This document shows, piece after piece, positions 1 to 12,016 of a stretch of DNA of 64,000 nt. Positions within the stretch are counted from its first letter, which is position 1. Each line of letters begins with the position of its first letter. The position numbers and the translations under genes are program-made. This DNA is from Breviolum minutum Mf 1.05b.01. Its lineage: Eukaryota > Sar > Dinophyceae > Suessiales > Symbiodiniaceae. The notes under the pieces are model-generated. The model was not told the DNA's origin and searched no databases. It worked only from the letters and a program-made list of their open reading frames with translations. The stretch spans positions 1-64,000 of the forward strand of contig DF239725.1 in assembly GCA_000507305.1 (NCBI GenBank), given 5' to 3'.

Positions 1-139
1 GGTAGTGGTAGTGGTAGTGGTAGTGGTAGTAGTAGTAGTAGTAGTAGTAGCAGTAGCAGTAGTAGCAGTAGTAGTAGTGGTAGTAGTGGTGGTAGTAGTA
101 GCAGTAGTAGTAGTAGTAGTAGTAGTAGCAGTAGTAGTA
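1..139. repeat. GGT/AGT trinucleotide microsatellite
   Basis: Runs of GGTAGT, AGT and AGC triplets fill the window's first 139 bases with few interruptions. No coding frame with gene-like composition runs through it, so I read it as an imperfect simple repeat. Confidence 0.9.
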
Positions 140-149
140 CTGTTACTTT

Positions 150-311
150 GTGGTACAGAGTAGTTGGACTAGTATTTTGTAGTACAGAGTAGCACTTTGT
201 AGAACAGAGTAGTACTGGAGTAGTAGTTTGTAGTACAGAGTTGTAGTGGAGTAGTACCTTGTAGTACAGAGTAGTACTGGAGTAGAACTGTGTAGTACAG
301 AGTAGTACTGA
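150..311. repeat. degenerate GTAGTACAGAGTAGTACTGG-type tandem repeat
   Basis: Variants of GTAGTACAGAGTAGTACTGG recur about every 25-30 bases next to the AGT microsatellite. It probably arose by decay or expansion of the same repeat. A short minus-strand open frame here is low complexity and is not a gene. Confidence 0.7.
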
Positions 312-437
312 GTCTTTACCTTTTGGAAACTTCCGCCCCCGGCTTGTCCGGGTACTACTGGTACAGACAAGGAAGCACGGGAGCCTCTTTTTTGGAAGTC
401 TCGGCGCTCTGTAAATCTAAAAAAAAGGCTCCCACAT

Positions 438-496
438 CATGTTCTGCCAGTCAGTTCCTCCTAAAACATGTTCTGCCAGTCAGTTCCTCCTAAAAC
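438..496. repeat. two tandem copies of a 29-bp unit
   Basis: The 29-base unit beginning CATGTTCTGCCAGTCAGTTC is repeated exactly, head to tail, at 438-466 and 467-495. Such perfect identity suggests a recent duplication or replication slippage. Confidence 0.9.
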
Positions 497-1725
497 CGAA
501 ATTTAGACACTGTTAGAGATACCTCAAGATCAGATTTAACAGGTGCCCCTTTGCATGTGAAATCAACCATGCCAATTCTGATACCATGCTTGGCATTTGC
601 CAGGATCCATCAAGCAGTGCCAGAGGGACGCAGCACTGCGCCGAGTGATGGCAGAAAAAACGGCGTGGGAACAGGGAATAGAGAACAAAACAACCCTCAT
701 ACCTAGTCGTACTCAAATTGCAACACGAGTCAGGGGAACCCACAATGAAGGAGTCGGGCAACCATGATGAAATAGTCGGTGAATACAATGTTAATTTTGG
801 ACGGGAAAACAACCCTCCGTCAACACTAAACCCCCAAAACTTCCCAAGTAACATGGGACCCTGTCCCCTACAGCATTTCACCATACCCCAGGACACTTCA
901 AGTATCTTTTGCTCTGAATTTGTAGCAGAAGTTCTTCAACGAGGAGCCACGAAAAAAAAAAAAACACCCGTTTTGTTGCCACGCATAACGGACCCACTCA
1001 GGCCAACAATCATAGACTTCATAGACAAATATATGATGAGCATGCAAATGACCCAGAGTTGTCAAGTGGATTGTATTACCGTCGAGTTCACATCACCATT
1101 TTGAAAGGTGTTTTTTGTTTTTTTTTGGAGGGAAAAGAAAACAACCCATCCCACCATGGTTTGCCGGCCTTGGCTAGTCACGACTGCTTGGTTAGTTGTT
1201 AGTTGGTAGTTAAGGTTGGTGGCTCGTTTCTAAGGCGATTTTTCGAGGTTCCAAAGTTTAGGGTCACAGGAGGGAATTCCTAGGATAACCCGCAGCCTGT
1301 AGCCACCAACATGGAGGGATGCAAGCAAGGTAAAAGGGAGACTTCACTTGTGTCGTTTTGAAGGTTTCCAACCAAATTGGGTAGGCACAGCGACTTCTTT
1401 TGTTTGGTGAAGCAACTCGAAAGATTCATCACCTGTATGGTTTTAATGGTGCGCATGTATTTTGCATTATGCGTTGATATGTGCACATAGTTGCACAAAA
1501 GTTGTACATATAGATCAGTATACAAAAAAACTATTTTTAGATATAATTAATTGCTGTACTTATGCATATGTTTTTGAAAAGCAAAGGAATTCCCCTGATT
1601 TCATTGTCTTCAACATGGAAACGGTGGAATTGATGGAATTTTCCAGGAGCTCTTTTGGATAAGAGCAGGGCCTCCTCCGAGTCAATGAAGCCCAGCAATT
1701 TCTCACACGTGAAGCCAGTGAATCC

Positions 1726-1990
1726 ACATATTATATATATATATTCATATATATGCACAATTATTTTTGTATGTATATATAGATATATATTATATTTGTA
1801 TTCATATTTATAAATTTATATATATATATATTTATATTTTTTCATTTACATATATATTTTTATTCGTATATGTATATATATATATGTATTCATTCTATTT
1901 TTATCTATATATACATGTATATATTTTTATATTTACATATATATATATATATTTTTTTTAGTTATATATGAATATATTGATTTACATTTA
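1726..1990. repeat. long TA/ATT-rich low-complexity tract
   Basis: About 260 bases are almost only TATATA, TTTATA and ATATTTTT stretches. Open frames across it translate to Tyr/Ile/Phe-rich low-complexity peptides and are not genes. Confidence 0.9.
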
Positions 1991-2068
1991 TGATATATAG
2001 ATTTATAAATCGACTCCGTCAAACTGGTTGCATGCATTGTAAACCTTTTGGATGCCGCGGGATTTTAC

Positions 2069-2092
2069 AGAGAGAGAGAGAGAGAGAGAGAG
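2069..2092. repeat. (AG)n microsatellite
   Basis: An uninterrupted AG dinucleotide run of about 24 bases. Confidence 0.95.
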
Positions 2093-3038
2093 TACCCTTT
2101 ACGATAGGCAAGAAATGGCATGATTTGGCCATGCAGTCTTTCCACAAGTATCCTTCAAAGCCTTCAAGCAAACATTGCAGCGACAATTGTGAAACGTACA
2201 TCAAGCAATATCAAGCACAACAGGACCAACATGTTGATGTTTGACACATCTTCGTGTGTGTCTTCCCTCAACCTGTTTGCTTCTCATTGTTCTGATTCCA
2301 AGGTTTACACCAATGGATTTTTGGAGCAGCGATGGACAGCATTTGGAAGAGACACAGTTCCTGAAATCGGGTCTTGGTCCAGCACGGCCGATTCAAGTTT
2401 GAACACTGGGAGGCTGTATTTGTGTGTGTAATACTTGTTTTCATTTGTTTTCCCAGGTTATTCGTTTATTGAATATATCTAATATCTAATTACTAATTAG
2501 ATAGCATTCACGAAGTAGTCGGTTGGCATTGTTGACCATCAACAAAAGGAAGACTGATCTTGATCCCTGCTTGGTTGCCTAGTCGGTTGGTGCAGAACAG
2601 CTGCATTTTTTCAGAGTTTGGGAGGCCACAAGGTGTTTCACACACTCAGTGCGTCAAAGTGCGGCAGAGACATGTCTTTTGAAACTTCAAAAAAAGACAG
2701 GGAGGGAGGGATGGCCTTATGTTATGCTTGGGTATGGTCTTTCATGATCTTTAGGTTCACATAGTTCCTGTGTAATATGTAAAATGTTAAAAAAAATGAC
2801 GTCGCCAGGGCCCGGGTCATACATGTTTCATGATGGTGTTTTTTGTTTGTTGGTTGTGTTTCTTTTTGGCGGATGACGCGCGTGCAATGTAATGACGCGC
2901 GCGCAATGTAGACACGACTTTCATGTTTTCTGCTGAATTGGAGTGCTTGTCACCTGGATGTGTCAGCAACTCGAGTTCACTAAGTAATTTTGGTAAAAGG
3001 ACCTGTAATCTCATACTTTCGTGATGGAAATACTGCAG

Positions 3039-3090
3039 ATACTGGAAAGAAAATTTATGTTTGTCCGGCTTGCTTTGAGGCGATTCAAAA
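3039..3090 (+). CDS. short exon with a CxxC motif, gene unknown
   Basis: A 52-nt stretch follows an acceptor ending CTGCAG and stops at a canonical GTAAGG donor. Its frame reads TGKKIYVCPACFEAIQ. CPAC could be half of a zinc-binding site. It lies 0.6 kb upstream of the helicase motif II exon. It could be the end of another gene or part of an upstream region of the helicase locus. No second CxxC was found near it. The function is unknown. Confidence 0.35.
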
Positions 3091-3510
3091 GTAAGGGCCC
3101 CATGTAATTTGTATGTCTACTTGTTTGCTTTCAACTTACTTAAGCATTTAGAGATACTTTTCTGAGCCGCTTGAGACATCCCAGCTTTTGTTTAAAGAGT
3201 CTACAGCTAAACGGCAGAGAAGGGACATCACAGATGCACTGTGCAGACACACAGAATGGTTAATTGTGAATTGTGCTCATCAAATCCAAATGTTTGAAGC
3301 GTTCATGCCTTAAATTGCTACCCCCCTCCCTTTATTTGAAAACAGTAGTAGGAAGGTTCCCCAAAAACTATCCTTCTAAATATGTTAAGTCTCCTGCTTA
3401 CTACATGGGGTTAAAATAGAAATGTGTAGGGATCTCAACCTCTACTGTACCTTTGCTATGTCTTCTTTTTTCAGCCCTGGTTTCGCTGAATTACGGTCGT
3501 CGCTGAAGCA

Positions 3511-3543
3511 ATGAAGCGCAAGCGAGAAACTTGGGAACGACAG
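3511..3543 (+). CDS. possible first exon (MKRKRETWERQ) ahead of the helicase second half
   Basis: An ATG opens 11 codons and ends at CAG|GTGCAA. The phase (0) fits the motif II exon at 3723. If used, it would start a protein that lacks the whole first RecA domain. The evidence is only a start codon, basic residues, a donor and matching phase, so this is speculative. The alternative is non-coding intron sequence. Confidence 0.2.
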
Positions 3544-3722
3544 GTGCAACGAGAAACTGTTTTTTGTTGCAATACCGGAAGATCTTGCTAGCCTTTCATG
3601 CCGTGATGGTTTTGAAAGATGGAAACCATGATATATGAAAGTGTGCCTCAGATTGTTGATTTATGATGGTTGTGCACTCACATTCTGCATTCCAGATTTG
3701 CTACGGAAGTTGGTATTTGCAG

Positions 3723-6700
3723 GGCCTGCGGGGTGTGCGCTACTTTGTATTGGATGAAGCAGATCGAATGCTGGACATGGGCTTTATGCCACAAGTCCGT
3801 GTACCTTGGGATGATGGTGATTTCTGGGGTAAACCTCGGGTTTAGGTAAAATCTATACACATCTATACACCCTTGAAAAATTAACATGGAACCCAAAAAT
3901 TGAGCTTTGGAAGATGATTTTCCTTTTTTCAATTAGGGGATTTTTAAGTTGTTCATTTTCAGGGGTGGCCTCCGTGACATGAGATTTGGGAATCTTGAAG
4001 CCTCGCGGTTTATGTTGGTTTCCTATATTTGCAAGGTATTATTCCAAGATGCTATAGCAAGAGGTGCTGCCAAGAACTGCCAACTGCCTGATATGCTTTA
4101 TATCCTTTCAGTTGCGAGAGCAATCGTCGGAATGGAAGGGGGAAACCAACTGTATTCCATGAAAGGCTAAGAACGTAGAGAAATGAAAAAGCAGGTGCAT
4201 TGAGGGAGGTATTTACACCCTTTTTCCTACCGATATACGTTACGTGTTTGCATCAAGTCATGATCATACTTTGTTGGGTCCCATGTTTGACAGTCTGGAG
4301 GATGCTGATTTTTGAATTTAGGGAATCAGTCTTCATTCTGAGGAAATCATGGGCTTGATGGAAGCCAAACAACGTCGCCAGAATTTGTTGTTTTCAGCTA
4401 CGTGGCCTTCAGCAGTTCATACTTTGGCAGGTGTTTTTTTTTGCTGCGGATTTTTGGGAAGGTTCTGGAGGTGGGCCGAAAATGTTTCCGGAAGATTTGG
4501 TAGAATTTTGATTTATGTCATATATCCATGTTTGAAGTTCTTCACAAGTGTGTATTTAGAGTATCCTTGATGATTCGACTGGGTCAGTTTACCGCGATTT
4601 GTTGCAGGACCATTTACAATTCTTAAATGGTCCGTATTAGGAAATATCTCGTTGGCCGACGTTGCCCACAAAGTTTCGTGAGGCCAAGTTTGTAAGGATT
4701 GTTTTCCAAGAGAAAACTCAAGTTCCCTTCATGGAGAGATTGAGATGTTGTTCAAGGAATAAAAAGTGTAGCACATGCCCAACGGCCAGGCGAGGTATTG
4801 GGCAAGTGCCATGTCTCAATTTTGGCATTTGTTTTGAGACTGCGGAGTTGGCCCTGATGTTTTTTGGGGGAGAACAGGTGGATATCGAGCTGCCAATAAA
4901 ACCTGAAAAACCTTCCGACCCAGACAACTAACTACCACGTCTTTACGCACCACCAAAACAAATTGTATATATCTATAGTGTCATATCATATCATATTTTA
5001 TGTATTTATGCATGTACAAACCAGAAGACAAAGGCAGGATGTGATAGTAGCAAACAGTTGGACCCAGGTCGCCTGTGCGCATTTCCATTGATTCTTGGTG
5101 TGAAGCCTGTGAAGCTGAGATATAGAAACACATGTTGCACACTGGACATGCATGTGTTTTTTTGTACAAAAAGTGATAAGTTGCACTAATAGTTGGGTTG
5201 GTTGTAGATGGTTCATAGTTTCATAGTCAGATCTTGTTTTTATAGCCGCGTTTCCTGAAAAGTGCTTACCCACAAATCCATCACACAGAAATCGCAAATT
5301 ATTTCAATCTTCGGGGCCTGAAATCTTCGTATTTAAATCCCCAACACGACGTATGGAGGCGTGGGCTTTTTCATGGAAGGGCATAAAGAATCTACTGTAG
5401 TGATGTAATGCTACTTAATTCCTTGTGTCCATCGTCAGGTGTTCAATCCTACTTTCTCAGTTCATGACATAGTGTTTGTTTTTGCTGTGTATTTTTTTCT
5501 TTGAGCTATGCATGAAATATATATGTTTGTGTTGTGTGTGTGTGTGTCTCGCTTTCAAAGATTTTCATTGCTTGCTCCTGAGGATCAATCAGGAGAAGAT
5601 GAACTGAGTGCAAATAGCAGTGTGACACAAATCGTTGAGATCCAACGTTTCTCGTCGATTTTCGTTGGTAGCAGACATGAGAGCTCCTATGAACACAAGT
5701 AGTTTTTATAGGGATTGTTGGAGCCACCTGGTTTACTCCCCTTCAAGGCCTTGCGAGAATCATGTTTTTTTTCCTTTTGTGAGTTTTTCCTCTGACCTAC
5801 CTTGATTAAAGCAACAATGCTGGTCCAAACTCTGACAGACCAGCAATGTTTTATTTCATTCAGCACCCCCAAAAAACACTTGCACCATAAATGGAAATCG
5901 GACGCATGGCTTGGGTTAACGGATAGCCTTGCCATGGGAGGCAGTTGGGATGGCCATAAAGGGGGCATGGATTTGCCGGTTTCAAACCTGCCCAACCTAT
6001 GGCCAACCATGTCCTTGTTGGAGATTACCCGGATATAAGGAAACGTACATGAAATTGTGGCCATGTGGTAGCTAAGGCAAGCCGATTTCTTCATTCAGAT
6101 CCCTTGGACCAATCAGAATGCACCCTGTTTCACCTCCCGCCACCAAGTTGAAAAGAAGAAAGAAGCCCGGCTTTTGGAAATTCTCAAAGAACATCACGCT
6201 GCCAAGACCTTGATTTTTGTCAACACCAAGAAAGGCCGGGCCGATAAAACTACCAATTCGCTTCAGGGGAGAGTAGGGCCGAACAATGGCCATCCAAAAT
6301 GGTATGACCAGTTTGAGTTCTGTAAGTTTACACGGGACATTTTGAGAATTATATACTGTAGGATTGTTGATGGACAGTTTTTGTTTGAATGCTAAGGACT
6401 CACGATTGATGATGTTTGATGGTGTTATTTGGTACATTTTGTTGAATCTTTGCTGTTTTATTGAATTCTTGATGCCAGTGGCAAGAAGGAATACTTACAG
6501 TAGTTGCCTTTTGTAGATCTCCCAGGAACTATCAACATCATTATCATTTTTGTCCAGAAACTGGGCGTACTGTTCAAGCAACACCCTCCCTTTTGGAGAC
6601 ATTGGGAAGGGATGTGTTGTGGAGCCTTTTCTTAGAATCCTTGCATGGAAACCCACAACTGCAGAAGTTGTGCATTTTTCCACCGAAGCTTTCAGAAGTA

Positions 6701-9700
6701 TTGCCCCCTCAAAGCAGTGGTACTTGGATATACTTGCAAACACTCTATGCAGTATATCCCACTTAAACATATCTATATATTGCTATATGTATTATATATA
6801 TATGTGTTGTTTTTTATCCATATCCTTTCAACACAAAAGAATCAAATCCCAAAAACTCGGTGTGGGGCAACTCTTCCAGGTGCCTCATCTTTGGCCGATT
6901 CCTTGCGACGAGCTGGGATTGTTGCGCGGGATTCTTTACATGATACTGTTGATGGTTCAGAAATCCGGCCTTCACCAGTTGAGGTTGATCGTTTATGATA
7001 TTATTTACAGAGTTTTATACGGATCATCCCAGATGGTGCAGGATTTCAGCCATCAACAGTAGTTTTGGTAATTCACCTGGTGATTTCAAGGAAGTTTAGC
7101 TTGGTGAGTTATGATCCACCTTATCCAATCATTAAGTTGGGGTTTCAAAGCCTCAAGGAATATTTTGCAGCAAGCTGGAGACGATGACTTCTAAATCTAT
7201 AGAATCACTTCGAAACAGAAATCAGGTGTTAGTGCCTTGAACTTTTTCCGTTGATACTGCATGGGTACAAGAGTTGTTTAGCTGTTCATATCACATATTC
7301 TGGTACAACATGGCAAAACGACATTATGCTGCATCACATAATTACCACATCAGCTTGTCATATCGCATAATACTTGAGAAAGCATCATAAAACACATATC
7401 GCATATCACACAATCATCAGCTTGTCAAATCACCCAGTTTGGTTCAGACAAGAACACCATACTAGATCTTCAACATCAAGGAAATCGCAAGACGCAATGC
7501 CTCAACGATCACTGATCTGATAATATATGATTGTCATGTTCATTGTCGATGAACTTTAGGTGCCAGGTCCATCGGTTGATTGCCTGATGTTTGAGTAGGA
7601 GTCGTTTTTGTGTTCCAACATGTCCATTCGAAATACCTATACATGTCCAGTTGATGGAAAAAATCATAGTGATATCGGATATTAGCAGCTTAGTGAAGTG
7701 AGTCAACCTTTGATGGTTTATGTGGCAAGATTTGAAAAGGAAATACACTTTTAACATTGAAATAATATTATCTAGATGCATTATATATATAGCCATGTTT
7801 GACAGGCAAATCTTCGGAATGTCGATTCCAAAAAAACAGGTTCCTTGTGGTGAAATTCACGGCAATTTGATGCAACAGGAACGAGCTCAGGCGTTGGCAG
7901 TGACTTGGGCGCCTTCGTGTGGGTGTGGGTGGTTTTGTTGCATATCCAGGTGGTGGTTTCAAGTATGTTTTTATTGTTCACCCCTATTTTGGGGAAAATG
8001 ATCTAATTTTGACTAATATTTTTCAACTGGGTTGAAACCACCAAGTAGATATATACTGTATAGGTACATTTATGTATCAAAATGAAGTAAGTATGCTGGT
8101 TCAAAAACAGGGATTTTTCCGGTGTTGATGACCTGACCTGTTGACATTTGGTTTGGTAAGTCTTGAGTCCCATAATTATGGAAGTGGAAAATTGACGATA
8201 TATTAATGGCTGTTGTGTTTTTTTTTGCAACAGGCTTATGTGTTTACTTGCAAAGATTGCCGGTTGAATGCCAATTCGGAAGCTCCAGCCGGTAGTTTTC
8301 ATTGAATGAGATCAGGCCAAAGTAGTTGGTGTGACGGAAAGAATGTATGCCATTAGTTTTTAGTAGATTTCAACCGTCCAAACACGTCAATCAAGTTTAA
8401 TACACAACAAATACACCAAGTTTTAGCATGAAACCTGAACATGTCCTTATCAAGAAACTAATCTGTGAGAATGTACTCACTATAGAAACTCCTGTGCTGT
8501 TTTTTGAAAGACATCCCCAAGGAGGTACTGTGCTTCACTTGTACCTTCAGTGAAGCAACAATGGTGATACTGTTTAACCGACTTCAAGAAGGTGATAGTT
8601 TTACACTAAAGGTTCCAAATAAACGAGGTTCCTTCTCCAACAGAAAAGACCTGTTTATGTTGGTAGACCTTCATTTTCCTCCGAAATCGGTGTTGTGTTT
8701 GTGTCCATTCCTTCTTCCACGGATGTGGCCGTAATTAAGGACTTTACCAAAGGGGCAACGAAGACCTTAGTGGCCACAGATGTGGCTGCCAGGGGATTGG
8801 ACGTGGAAGACATTACTTTAGTCGTTTGTTGCTCAACTATCAAGTGCGATGTGTCCACCAAACCCCTCGCCCCGCGTATCCCCCCAGAACTAAGGGCATT
8901 ATGATCACGGCTTATGAACAAGTGGTTTCCCATTAGTAAGGCCTTAGATTAAACTCTTGTTTCTGAGGGGGGGTAGGTTAGAGGGGGTCAAGTTGACCAG
9001 TCATTAAAGTGTCCGGTGTTTGTTTTTTTAAACCAATCCAGTCATACAGAGGAGTTCATTCATGTTGATTGTAGTTGTGTTTGCTTCCAATATTTTGTGT
9101 TCGCTGCAGAATTCTTTGCATATCCACAGGTTCCTGTTGTAGATAGTAGTTGTGATTATTGCTTGAATTACATGTTGGATTATTTGTTGAGTTCTGAAAG
9201 TTTCAACCCATTTATATAATGGGATCTAAGGTTTCATGCAGGTCCTTAAACGATAATCCCTTCGCGTCAACCACCAACAGTCGCTAGGTTATGATTTTCC
9301 TGATTCCATGGCAGGATGCTTGTCGCAAGTGGCGGGAGCTTTGATGGATACACGACTCTGACGGCCTTATGAAGGAGTTAAATAAATAGCCCCCTTCCCC
9401 AGTGAAATGTGGGTAAAATTATGATGAAGACATGGAGGGCTCGTCATTCATTGGGTGTGTCTATGTGTGTATTTAGGCTAATTAGTATCAGCAGGGTTCA
9501 GTATAAGAGCATATACTGGATACTTGTAAGGACAGGATTTGTTCTTTCCGTAGTCTATGAGTCTATTTCATGGGTGATACTGTTTTTTTACACACATATA
9601 AAGGGAAAACTGTTCAGACATCTATTTGGATTTGCCATGATGTTATAAGTAGTTTTTCATTACATAAATAAGAATGAGTTATGGATATGTTTTCAATACG

Positions 9701-11203
9701 TTATAACTACTTTGTACATGCCAACCACGCAACCTTCCCAATTTGTCCATCAGAAAACCCATTTACAGAAGGCCATTCAGAAAGCAACAGTAGGTGGGCA
9801 CCATCCAACCCTCCCAAAAATTTGGAATGCTTGAAGAAAGCCGGGGATATATGGCCTTGCATCCCCAACCAAAAATTCATGAATTCCCCAGCTTTTGCAT
9901 CCCCGTTGGTTTGGCAGTCCCCAGGTGGAATGGAAGACTACGTTCACCGCATCGGTCGGACGGGCCGTGCAGGCCGTCAGGGCCTTGCTGTCTCTTGGAA
10001 AGTCGAGAAGGGGGGTCTTTTGATTTATCCCTTGAGAAGTTACTCTATGTAAAATTGGTTGATTTTTGTTTTGCAATGGCTGGTTGGTTTAATCTCAATA
10101 TCAGATAATCACTCTATTTTTGTTTGTGTTCGTCATGTTTGTAATACGACAGGGCTGCCTCTGGAATTACTGCTTTGGGGGGAGCTACGTTTCAACATGT
10201 GGTGTGGAATTGAAAGAGGAAATTCTTAAATACCTTCAGCATATCATCTACTAAAATCCAGTGTTTTTTATGTGTCATAATGTCCTTGCGTTTTTATTGT
10301 GCAATATGTTACTGGACCCATGTTTTTCTTCACCTGATGCTACTGATTACTTATGTTGACAAAAGTCAAGGTACCATGGCCAGTGAGAATTTGTTGATCC
10401 TTCTTTGTTTATTGCTATAGCCAGCTTATCACCATCGACAGTTAAAAGATGCTATGTTTTTTGAGGGGCACAAGGTTTGTTAGTCGCGACTCACGATTGG
10501 TTTCTGGGGTGTCACTTGAGAAGATCTTGTCAAGCCTTATTTTTTTTGGGTTGAAGTAGTCTTCGAGGGGGTTAGTCGGAAGGTTGAACAAAAACAACAC
10601 ACGGGTTTGATGCATGGAATTCCCATCCTTAGTTTGGCTTAGTAGTTTTGTACTCCTGTCCCTTCCCCCCCCCAGGCGATTCGATTCTTCTTTTTCAGGG
10701 GTGCTGTATTCCAGTATCCCAAGTTACCAGGGTAAGCTTTTGATGTGTCACCCCCCGGAATTCCAATAGCTCGGTACTAGTCACTTACTGCATCTAGCTA
10801 CCCAAAACCAGGAGCATCCCAAAAATCTGGGAACGAAGGTCACCTTCTTCCCGGCACCGGCAGATGTATCCGGCACGCGCTCGGCAGGCGCCTTTTTTTG
10901 TGAAGGGATGGACATAGGGCGTCCCGTTTCTCCCACGCAAGTTTTTCTGGAAATTGTGAACGCAGTTTTGAAAGACCTGACAGATAAAATTGTCTAAAGA
11001 TAAAAAAACAGCTACATTAAAATACAAACCACTAAACAGCGTCGATATATGTCGAGATCATTATCCTGAAGTTCCAAAGAAACTTCCCACCCTTTACCGG
11101 TGACCCAACAGGAAACGCCTATGAGTTGATTCAACTCTTACGCTCAGCAGGGCAAAAGGTGCCGAAAGAATTGCTGGAGCCTTTCGGTTGGAGAAAACTG
11201 TGA
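3723..11203 (+). CDS. DEAD-box RNA helicase, second half (motif II to C-terminus)
   Basis: ATP-dependent RNA helicase of the DDX5/DBP2 type. Exons placed by motif and phase: 3723-3794 (motif II, VLDEADRMLDMGF), 4322-4430 (motif III, LLFSATWPSAV), 4878-4922 (DIELPIKPEKPSDP), 5583-5646 (DELSANSSVTQIVEI), 6148-6234 (motif IV, KTLIFVNTKKG), 6880-6923 (SSLADSLRRAGIV), 7840-7899 (EIHGNLMQQERAQAL), 8740-8823 (motif V, LVATDVAARGLDVEDI), 9925-9989 (motif VI, DYVHRIGRTGRAGR), 10839-10991 (starts VTFFPAPADV, end uncertain) and 11072-11203 (YELIQLLRSAGQKVPKELLE, stop TGA 11201-11203). The catalytic residues of these motifs are intact. Small linking exons after motifs III and V were not found. The Q motif and motifs I, Ia and Ib are absent upstream in the window. 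They occur downstream, at 12.7-19.3 kb, in the same orientation. The intron after 6234 uses a GC donor and the one after 4922 may use GA. The 5' part may lie before the window, or the gene may be rearranged. Confidence 0.9.
3866..3967. mobile_element. MITE-like inverted-repeat element (CACCC group) in a helicase intron
   Basis: The left end reads CACCCTTGAAAAATTAACA. The complement of the right end reads CACCCCTGAAAATGAACA. The interior has TTTGGAAGATGATTTTCC, also seen in related elements at 22.6 and 37.5 kb. It lies in the intron between the motif II and III exons. No coding capacity is visible, so any transposition would depend on a transposase in trans. Confidence 0.6.
5529..5548. repeat. 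(GT)n microsatellite
   Basis: A short TG dinucleotide run lies just upstream of the helicase exon that carries SANSSVTQ. Confidence 0.8.
6944..7061. mobile_element. Stowaway/mariner-like MITE, CTGTTGATGG group, copy 1
   Basis: The element is bounded by TA on both sides, with ends CTGTTGATGG and CCATCAACAG. The inverted match continues imperfectly to GAAATCC. It lies in the helicase intron after the SSLADSLRRAGIV exon. Three further copies are at 27.9, 35.8 and 45.6 kb. It is about 118 bp with no open frame of its own. TA target duplication and short inverted repeats are typical of Stowaway or Tc1/mariner-derived MITEs. Confidence 0.8.
7950..8044. mobile_element. inverted-repeat element, GGTGGTTTCAA group
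   Basis: GGTGGTTTCAA near the left end pairs with TTGAAACCACC at the right end, about 90 bases apart. It lies in the intron just after the helicase exon 7840-7899. A similar arrangement is at 58.6 kb. Confidence 0.55.
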
Positions 11204-12016
11204 TGAAACCTTGGGGATGCACCTGGAGTTGGAAGGGAAAGTTTTTACGAATTACTGATATGTTTTAGTTGATTGATTCGTTGTTTGTTTGATTTTTATT
11301 CAAGCGTCAGGAGATATACTGTAGATTATATAGAGAAGCTTTTTTTCTCTATATGAGGTATTGCTTTATTGCTACATCTTCGGTGTTTTTGGGCTTTTTG
11401 TATTGATACTATGCGATGTTGCCTTTAATGGATGGCCATCCTTAGGTATCATACACGGCAGTTGAGGTTAGACACTGGTCCGGTGACTTCCAGTATAGCT
11501 GCACGCTCCAAAGGAAAGTCACTTGCTCGCAGTTGAGTTTTTAGGTGAAGGATGTTTACCAATGCCACGCGATTACTGCACATAGAGTCTATGGATTGAA
11601 CCTGGCAATTTTGTACTATCCCGAATGGTGTATGATTGCATTTTTTACCGTTATGGATTGCGTATATCATCAACATATCAACATGGATTGCCTTGCGTTT
11701 GTCCACATGCCACACCTTTCCCCGGCACACCAGGAAAGGAGGCAAGGAGGGCCGAGTTGCTGGAGATCTTACCTACATAGTTTGAAAAGTACATCTAACA
11801 TTCAGGATCACTTATATCACTGACCAGATGGGAAAGGCAGCAATCAAGGGCCCAGATGAGTGCGGCCCTATTGTTGATTTTGTTGGTGCGTGTTTAGATG
11901 TGTTTCGTAGAAAAGTGGTGGATTTGGAAACTTATCTTCCTGTGACATCCTGCCAGAATCAAACCTTGGAACACTTGTTGAATGGATCCAAAGGAAAAGG
12001 ACGATGTTTGTGAAAG
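11204..12016. other. spacer between the two helicase halves
   Basis: This stretch runs from the helicase stop codon to the first coding-like exon of the other half. I see no confident exon, RNA gene or repeat. A possible start codon is at 11982 (MDPKEKDDVCERKLRKW). It reads in a different frame from the coding-like exon at 12017, so the two would have to be joined by splicing or only one is real. Confidence 0.4.

Larger units (their letters stand above)
1105..3038. other. spacer or intron without a supported gene
   Basis: No exon is convincing in these 1.9 kb. Weak candidate: an AG|G-initiated open frame at 2302-2398 (begins VYTNGFLEQRWTAF). I do not score it as a gene. The rest is an AT-rich microsatellite and an (AG)n run, listed separately, plus unremarkable sequence. 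Confidence 0.5.

Noticed and set aside
513-1104. Overlapping open frames on both strands (127 codons minus, 128 codons plus)
   Set aside because: Neither has splice context, a recognisable motif or gene-like composition throughout. The plus frame includes a poly-A run translated as lysines. Most likely chance.
1767-1961. Tyr/Ile/Phe-rich open frame
   Set aside because: It is a translation of a TATATA low-complexity tract, not a membrane protein.
6550-7062. 170-codon plus-strand open frame
   Set aside because: It runs through a helicase exon in the wrong frame and through a MITE. The true frame there is the SSLADSLRRAGIV exon.
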